Of a DNA stretch of 64,000 nucleotides, positions 11,152 through 64,000 are shown piece after piece (within the stretch, counting starts at the first letter, position 1; each line of letters opens with the position of its first letter). The notes beneath the pieces were generated by a model. The model ran no database searches. It was not told the DNA's origin and worked only from the letters and a program-made list of their open reading frames with translations. The DNA comes from Struthio camelus (lineage: Eukaryota > Chordata > Aves > Struthioniformes > Struthionidae): contig NC_090945.1 in NCBI RefSeq assembly GCF_040807025.1, positions 77,104,088-77,168,087 on the forward strand, read 5' to 3'. Made by a program: the position numbers and the translations under genes.

Positions 11152-14100
11152 TTTAAAACCTCTAATACTTCACTGTGTAAACTCTCCTCTTTTTAATCCA
11201 GTGATAGTTCTTGTATGAGCTCCTGATAAATGCCCATGACAGAAGCCAGACTTGTGATTCAGTCAGAGATTAGCACTCTAGAAACCCGGATCAAATGCCA
11301 ACTGTTTCAGGCTTCCACTGCAACTTGGGCCATCCCGTATCCCCTCTGCCCCTGCTGCTTCTATAAAATGGAGTCCACTCTCGGTTGTCACACCTCTTTT
11401 CTGCCTCGCCTATTCCAGTGGCATATTCTTTGGGACACCAGCACCAGTTTGGAGAACTTGAAATCACAGTTCAGATATTCATTACTGAACCTTGTAAGGA
11501 AAGATCAATTCTTAGTTCAGTGATTAGCTACTGCATTTGGAGCTGAGAAGGGAAAAAAGGCATGGGTAACTGTGAACCAGAAATACTGGGGGCAGGCTGA
11601 AGCAACAGCTATGTAAGAAAGTAAGTGGATTAAATCAGAGTCCTTTACTAGGAGAGAGAAACACTATTCTGAAGAGCTATAGGGCACAAAAACTTGTGCT
11701 TAAAGTTTACCATAACCTTTGGCATGCTTTACAAATTAAGTTACAAAGCAAAAAAGAATACCTAGATGTATTTTTTTAAAATAAACTTTCCCCTTTCTTT
11801 GTTGACCCAAAGCTATCTGATTTTTGTTATCATACAAGATACTACAGCTGGGCAAAGCACAGCGTTTGCTCAGCATGGCCATGAAAGCACACATTTTATA
11901 AAGCTTTTGGCCTATCAAAATGTTACCATAGCTACAAAAAATAAAGAGGAAGTGGGATTTGAAGAAGTCATTATCTCTGTGCAATGTTTAAACCTGAAAC
12001 GTTTAAAACAATGTTTTCAAGACCCTTTAATGTGACATTAAAGCAAAACATCCATTTTAACACGCGTAATTGAAATACCTACGGAAAAAACAAGCATGTT
12101 ACTTATGCTGCATTATCTTGTGCAATCTAACAGACAGAATATATTCCAGACTATACTCAAAAAGCTCTAACTTTTGTTTTTTTTCCTCCCAGTCATTTCA
12201 AAACACTATCACTTCCACAATTTCTCAACCAGCTGCACTGTTTCCTCATTGGGCTACTTTTGTTTGGGTGATTCTGAATTACAGCAACATTCAAGATTGC
12301 TTAAGTCACCAACGGCCAAACATTATGATGACTGGTATCAAAAACAGATCCAGTGTATAGATGACAATCTCCCCAGTTTAAATACATATATTTTTTAGAG
12401 CAAGGAACTAAACAATAAGCAGAGAAATAGACAAGCAGAGAATCAGCCTAGAGACCGATTTAGATTTGTATTTGCATCCCAGCTGTTTTTAAAATTGCTT
12501 CTCCCGTAATATCATCCTTGTTCATCCCCATGTATGGTTGGTATGAGAAAAGGAAACAGGCAGCAGGTCTTATTTGTCTGCTCTGTTTTATTGCATCATT
12601 TAAAGGATTTCAACTGATGGACAAACACCTTTGAATGGGTAATGACTTCAACGTTTTAAGCCTTCTCTTGCACGTTTAGCTTACTTGCGTGCCTCAAACA
12701 CATCGCCGTGTACTAGTTCAAGGCATTGCCAAAATTTGTCGCTCTCTGCCAAGGCCTAACTAATTCAAGCCCCTTGCTCCTACGACTAAGATGTTCCAAG
12801 GCATGAAGAGATGACGCCTTTGTTACACAAGTGTAGATCAATGTCCAAAAAAGCATTTGCATGGGGAAAAAGAAAAAACAATCAGGCTGCACTGGCTAAA
12901 ACTAACAAAAGCAAAGCAAGAGACTGCAAGTTCAGACCACAAAAGAACATGCAACCTCTCCCCGGTCACCCCATTGTGGCCAATTACGATTGCCCAATTG
13001 TTAATAGGAGTTAAAAATGGATTTCAGAAGAGCCTTTACCATAACGATCCCAACTGGCGGTCTTTGGGTGACCCGAACTTAAGAAACGCTTCGGAAGAGA
13101 GTAACATTGCTGATGTGGCAAAAGATTATTTCTCACTGCACACAGTCAGTACACTGGCCTGCTTAATTCTTGCTTTGCCACTTGCTCCTCTGGCGGTCTA
13201 GCATTACCATCCCCAGCTGCAGCTCAGCAGAGAATTTCAGAAACATCTGAAACCTCCTAGGACTTCATACGTACATATACGTAACTCCATCACAGTTTAA
13301 CTACCATTTACGTTTTGTACTGCTTTATAAATGAGTCCACAGTCCTGAGAAGCTGAATGATGTATTTAAGACTTTCTTTGGCAGCTTGTTCACTGAACTG
13401 AGAGATTACTTTGCTAGGCATTAAACAAAACCCTTTACAGCATGAATAAGGAGTAAAACATTATATGAGACTTATTCCTGGCTTCTTCTAATTTGCCCTC
13501 AACTTAAAAGAAAATAAACAAAAACCTGAATATCTCTACTTAATTGCCTTTAACAAGGCTGTATAATCCAGTTAGTCATCAAGCAACAGATGGACAAAAA
13601 TTTGTACAAGGACGTGCAGGCAGAGTGCAGGAGACATGCTGTATGTACCAAACATCTAAAATCAAGTGATTTTACTCATGCTTTTTTCTTTTGGAAGAAA
13701 AGAGCTTTGCTGATTCTGTATTTCCAGTTAACATGGATCTACCTTCCAATGAGCTGACGGAGAAGATTGCCTTGCAGCATGAACTCTCTTGAAGAAGCAG
13801 CAGGTAGCACTATCTGCTCTTACGCAATACAGCTATCTAGTCTGATGAGCTCAACATCCTCGTTTTTCACTCTTTCAAGCGCTGGATTTAACCCCATACG
13901 TCAAGCACATGTGAGAACAACCTTAGACAACATCACGCTGATTGCATGCGGAAAGAAAATACATTGTACTAACTTGAGTCAGCAGCCTGTTTAAAAGGAA
14001 ACTAGGATGGGAAAGCAAGTCTAGACATCTTTCCCTCACAAAAATCAAACTTGTATAAAGCTAACTGAGTGACAGACTGTGTGGAACACACGCTACTTTA

Positions 14101-17100
14101 TGCGGGATACATCGTAGAGACTTATGGGTACACTGGATTAGGGTTTTTTTTTGTTTTGTTTTGTTTGTTTTTTTAATACTTCCACTTCATACTGTGCACT
14201 TCAAGAAAAACATATCAGAGAAGAGGCAATTAAGTACCTTCCTGCATGTCTTCTTCAAACCACACTGACAGAAAGTGGACACCATCCACATTACAACCCC
14301 ATTTGTGCCTACCACCATTATAAGCAAATCAGCAAAATTTCTCCCCAAGAGCATAATTACAGAAAAAACATAATCTTACCTGGCACATTTTTCAACAGTT
14401 TATGTAGATTCAGAGTGTATCAATAGGTAGATGTTCTCCCACATCTCTAAGCACTGAGCTGGAAGAGGCTCAACTGCACAGCTAAAAGCAGCAGCAAAGC
14501 TGAAACTAAACACACAGACATGTGAAGAGAAAAAAGTGAAGCCCAAGAGGTCTGGCATTGCTGCTTCTGTGTTCAACTGGGCAAGACAGAAAGGAACAGA
14601 AAGACATCCTCCTTTCAGCAACAGCTCACTGAAGTCAGCTCAGTGGCCTATAAAACTGCAGTATAACTAAAAGAGACATTATGAAGACCTTTTAACATTT
14701 TCAATTAATGATGAATGAAGGCAAATTGTTTGAGAGTAGGATGTTGGAAAAGTTCTTTACAGGACAGAAGGAAGGAAGGCAGACATCCCTAATCAACATT
14801 TATTTTTTGTTTTTGTTTTGGAAAGTTCCCCTACCAAAGGTTCCAGTCTTCAGATTTTCTTGAAGGTCTAAATACAGAGAAAGACTCAAAGACAACAAAA
14901 ATACTATACATCTAATCTTGCTCACAGGTATGTTAAAAAAAAAAAAAAAAAAAAAAGAAAACCCAAAACTATATTGTAAGAATGGTTTCTGCGATCGCAA
15001 GTTCCACACCTTCATTAATACTAGGAGATGTCTGAAAATGTGAATATTAGTGTAACAGTTTACTACAATAACAATTAAGCATTAGTTCCCTCATCATGAT
15101 ATACAGGGCCCACACTAAAATAAAGGTGAGCTACCCTTTCACTGCAATAGAAAACATTGCAAAGCCTTTTTGAACAGCAATGGAACAGAGAGCACAATGA
15201 GTACAGTAAACTCCTACAGCTTCAACAGTCACCACATGACTCAATCTTCTTCTCAGGTTATGGCGAGATTTAGGTTTCCAGCATGCTGAAACTCAGCTAT
15301 ACAATTTTATGTACCAGTGATGCTGCACCAAGAAAGGGTGCTGAAGTGTTGTGAGCTCCTAGTTACGTTGCCTCAGAAAGCTGCAACAGTGAATGCAAAG
15401 CACAGCTGTGACACTCCTGTGTAGGAACAGCCTTTGAAATTCAGTATCAACATTGTTCAAACCGCTAATAAAATTTAAACATTTTGTGCAGCTGTGCCCT
15501 TTTCCATTGTGGAAATATCTGAACGAGTACCATACCCTCAGATTCAGCAGCACCGATATCAGTAGATAGACCTAGTATAGACAGGCCGCCACTCACCTCC
15601 AGAGCGGAGACATTCAACTTTCATACAGTTTAAGAACAGACATGAATAGTAGGCCAACTTATACTAGAGTTCTTCTCAAAGTAGCCCATGCTGTCAAAGG
15701 TGGATTTCTTTTTAACCTAGCACAGAGCTGAAATTTAATCCATCACAATGCATTATAAGAGGTCTCCTCTATTGGAGGTTAGATTCGAATGTGTATCCGG
15801 ACTGAACACACCTGAACCACACACTAACAGCAGTGTAGAATACCTGTGCTTTTAATAGGAGGTTATCGTGTTGCACTTCAACACGCTTCATGTCACTGCT
15901 TATTTAGGTATTACTAAAAATGCTCATAATTCAGCAATTAGTATAACCAGCTGATGGATGGAGTGACAGTAATTAACTCATTTACCCAAGGTCACACAAG
16001 TGGTAGAATTGAAGTTTCAAATCTCCTGGCTCCCAGCTTGCTCCACACTTACCTTCACTTAGTTATGAATTTACGAAAGTACAACTTGCCTTTAAGTTCT
16101 CTTCAAGGTGGAACAGGAGATCCATTCAGATCTACTCTTCGTGCTTTCCGTGGAGTGCCTGGAATCATGTCAGCTTTATTGATATATCATGATGGAGCAT
16201 AAGGCAAATGAACAGGATTACAAATACATACATATATATTCCCCAGATGAAAAAGGACTCCTTCTGTTGTTTTAACCCAGGATTTCAAAGTAAAGCAAAG
16301 CATGTTATTATTCATGTACCATTATTTGACCAGGGTTTTCTCCGTAGATACATGGGTAAGAAAGTCAGCTTTATTATCAAAAGAAAACAAACAGTATGAA
16401 AAGATTTTTCTAGCAACATTAGGAATATCTCAATACTCTTCAGAGCTTTCCTACTTTAGAGGAACAGTAATCTGCCCCACGGCTTGGCCACGTGACATCA
16501 CATAGTTATTCCATTCAATGCCTTCATTTACTAAGAGCACTGGTGTGGAAATTACTAGTCATGACACACAGTGCCACCTTGTGTTATGGTTTAGAACTGG
16601 AAAAAGCTTGGAAAATTAGGTTTCATACACACATCCAACCTCAAGGCGGTTTTAATAGCTTTTTAAAGCCACTGCACCATATAATCAGCCTCTCCACTTT
16701 TGCATAACTGTGTATGATCTAGCTCAGGTTACTACAGACGTGAGCCCTCCCTGGCCCAAGAAACGACAAACAACATCTTCCTCCACTGATTCACTCAGAC
16801 ATTTTGAATGGTACACAGTCTTTGGGAAGGGAGTTAGTGCCAAGTGGCACAGATATTGCCTTTTAGATTGGAGATGCTATTCCTCCAGCACAGGCAGATA
16901 AATACACACGTGCTGACAAAAAGGTGAGGCTAAGCTACTTCCCCCCCCTTCCTCACCTTGGATCTGAAAAAAAGGAGTAGATGTAAGTTATCCCCTTTAC
17001 AAGCCTGGACTATATTTTGGGGATGGGTACTCTATCAGCCCTGTGAGAGGAAGACTGAAGGCTCATTTACCTACAGGAGCTGGGTATAAGCTGAGCCAGC

Positions 17101-18062
17101 AGCACACATTCGGACAGAAGCTCCCACAAGAGGGGGGGTCACAGTTGCAGGCAGCGCAGGGGTCCGTAGCCAACCCAAGCCTCCCGCTCCATCTGGGCCT
17201 TACAGGGGACATCGAAGCTGTCGTCCGCTGACCCTGCTCAAGCCCAAACCCAGAAAGATCATCACTGTCATACTGAGTCTTGCGAAGAGGTCCCAAGCCT
17301 AGTACCTGTGTACCATGAACAGGGTGTCTAACGAGGAGACGAAAGAAGAATGAGGAACAGTCCTGGAGAAGGAGAGCTAGTGGGCTTCAAAGCTGTATCG
17401 TCCTTTTAAAGATATGCTCAGTGGTAGTTTTATTTTCTTAAAAAAAAAAAAAAAAAAGGACGATTGCTTTATAATTTGGGCAAATATGGTCATCTGGAAA
17501 TGAAGCCTCTGTTGTCTCTATTCTGAGCAAACAGCACACTATCAAAAACACTTCTATATGTAGATCAAAGTCTTAAATTACCAGCATTTCTCCCTGCTGG
17601 ACAAAACTTTGCAACCTGCATGATATTACTACATTTTTGTTAAATATTTACATGATAGCAGCATTGAACCTACCTACTTTTTTTTTTTTTTTTACACTGA
17701 CATTAAATAGGAAATTTCTGTATTCTTTTTTCTCACAACATATCTATCGAAATAGAAGCATTACAGCAATTCACAGAATTCACAAACTTAATTCCAGCAT
17801 TCAGCAGGAGTTTTTCCTCGCTATAGCAAGTGGCGTTTTTTTCCCCATCAGATGAGCTGCATACAAATGTTCATAGAGGAACACGCCAAATTAAGTAGCG
17901 GTCACTGACCAGTTCTAACACAAGACTAAGTTTAGTTTCGAATACCATCACTTCTTCGGTCTCTGTTTCTTTGTTCCCTTCCCCCCATCCAAGCAGAAAA
18001 AAGCAAGACACAAGTCTTCTGCCATACTAATGTATTCCATCTTTCAAAAAGAAAGACATGAT

Positions 18063-18804
18063 TTTAATATTACTTAACAATATGTTAAAAAAGTAGCCAG
18101 ATAGGCTTCAGTGTTAATACAATTATACACTCTATAACAGATTTGATAGTGTGAGTACTGTTCTTTTTTAAATTTTCTCATTCTGCAAGTATTCTTACAC
18201 AAGCTGGCTACAAGTCAGGAAAAAAAAAAATCAAAACACAAATAGCGTAACTTGTACACTCTTAAACAGTAGATTGTGAAAGAACTGAAGAGATACTTGT
18301 CCCATAAGAGCCTCTTTTTCATGAAGTCATGTCAGGAGAAATCTGGAGCAGATGAAAGCACAACTGACTAGGTCCATTCCTTTGTCAGGCGTCAGAATGA
18401 CAAAACATAGCTAGATGCAGAAGTGACAGGAGCCACTGCAGATGATGCAAACTAGTATTTTGGCCTCCACCCAAGCCTAAGCAATTTAAAGTCTCTGAGG
18501 CCAAGGCATTCAGAAGGAGATGGAGAAGAGCTATTGCTCCAACTCCAACGGCATACAGCTACAATCAAGTAAGTCTCACTCACAGACTACAAGCACACAA
18601 GCTAACAAATTCAGGTAGAAAGTGGCAATTTTTCAGTCCGCAAGAATTATCAGGCCAAAGGGTTCAGTGCAGATCCACACAGCACTGGGGACAAGGCAAG
18701 GCAGCACTGGCTCAAGACCAGGTAAGCTCTCAGCACAGCAGGACAGGTAAGTGGAGTTGTCGTTCATTGATTCCTGCAGGGTTCCCTCCCCATATTGTGT
18801 CATT
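18063..18804 (-). other. FAM193A: Probable FAM193A 3' UTR (end uncertain)
   Basis: The sequence directly after the stop codon has no continuing frame. The nearest plausible poly(A) hexamers on the minus strand are ATTAAA at 18063-18068, followed about 60 nt on by a GU-rich stretch, and AATAAA at 17429-17434. Which one is used cannot be settled from sequence alone, so the UTR could extend to about 17.4 kb. Confidence 0.4.
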
Positions 18805-63322
<44,518 letters not shown>

Positions 63323-64000
63323 CTACAAATAAATGTTTTGATAGATACCTGGTTATTTACAGACTATGTACCAGAGAAGTTTATTTTCAGATTTTTTTAA
63401 AAAACATTCAACAGCCATCATTAAACAGTGACTATTTGGCGTGCCCAAGATCAAACAGAGTAATCTAATATCAGTCTGGCAGTACCACTGCTATTATGAA
63501 TAACTGCAGATTTCATTTAAAAAAGTAATGTTTGAGGGAGCACGGACCACAGCCTTTCCCTCAAAAATAACTTACCCTAGATGTAAAATTCTAACAAATA
63601 AAATACACAAAGGGAAAGCACAACTCCTTTTACTGTTGTCATTCTCAGAAATAAAAGGAAACTATCAGCTGTTTGAAGTTATCTCACCTCCCTTTTCAGC
63701 AGCTGTTCAAACAAAGACACTTTCAACTAAGCTTGTTACAAAATAAAAGATAACTTAGTTTTAATAAAAATCAATGAGGGTCTTAGAATCCACTGTCAGC
63801 TATTGATTAAAGTAGGCTTGGTGACTTATGGGGACAGAGGGAGTTTTAAAATTTACTTTCTCTTCTAAGATGCTACTGTGCATGCAGTCATGCTTCAGCC
63901 ATGAAACGCCGACCGCTTGCCGAGACTGATGCTCAAACACAAGTCAAGTTGAACCACCAAACAGAACCCAACTTTGCAAGAGTTGAGCAAAGTTATACAA
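63323..64000 (-). other. FAM193A intron, partial (right edge)
   Basis: Intronic sequence upstream of the first exon in the window. I see no exon or repeat that I can support. Confidence 0.7.

Larger units (their letters stand above)
7687..18062. other. Unassigned intergenic DNA downstream of FAM193A
   Basis: More than 10 kb with no gene I can support on either strand. It includes the small CpG-rich patch, the alternating tract at 11116-11151, an A22 run (14935-14956), an A18 run (17440-17457), a T16 run (17678-17693) and T/G-rich sequence at 14143-14175. A minus-strand frame at 17063-17296 is discussed in the findings. Confidence 0.55.

Noticed and set aside
14143..14175. T/G-rich stretch resembling a retrocopy tail or pyrimidine tract
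   Set aside because: No adjacent coding remnant or target duplication on either side; treated as simple sequence.

Overview
The window looks like a piece of a bird chromosome: AT-rich vertebrate DNA, one large multi-exon gene with introns of 0.1 to 4.7 kb, few repeats, and old LINE copies whose translated fragments and 3' ends match the CR1 family that dominates avian genomes. A non-avian reptile is possible, but the compact introns and low repeat load favour a bird. There are no operons, CRISPR arrays, rRNA or tRNA genes that I can see.

The right-hand two thirds (about 18.1-63.3 kb) is one protein gene on the minus strand, recognised from its translated exons as FAM193A. I could join 20 coding exons. 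The phases agree at every junction, giving 4,299 coding nucleotides (1,432 residues plus stop) without a frameshift. The first exons lie beyond the right edge, so the N terminus is missing. The C terminus, including the conserved FAM193 C-terminal block, is complete. The protein has repeated CxxC-type cysteine clusters, a Ser/Pro-rich middle, a long charged coiled coil, a Lys-rich stretch and the terminal conserved block. Residue numbers below count from the first codon in the window.

The left 18 kb lies downstream of FAM193A. It holds a probable ERVL-like long terminal repeat (about 2.4-3.6 kb), an internally deleted CR1 copy (4.24-5.14 kb) and a second CR1 tail (7.51-7.69 kb). The rest is unassigned intergenic DNA with simple tracts. 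I looked for TNIP2, the neighbour I recall downstream of FAM193A in human, and could not recognise it. A third CR1 tail lies inside FAM193A intron 11 (introns numbered by the exon they follow), antisense to the gene.

Non-coding points of note are a CpG-dense core in intron 18 (about 23.5-23.8 kb), an alternating purine-pyrimidine tract with a 16-bp palindrome in intron 6 (45.87-45.98 kb), and a 99-bp intron with an unusual GTACAA donor between exons 10 and 11. I see no clear case of a new gene system. The strongest leads are the cysteine-cluster architecture of FAM193A and the intronic CpG island.
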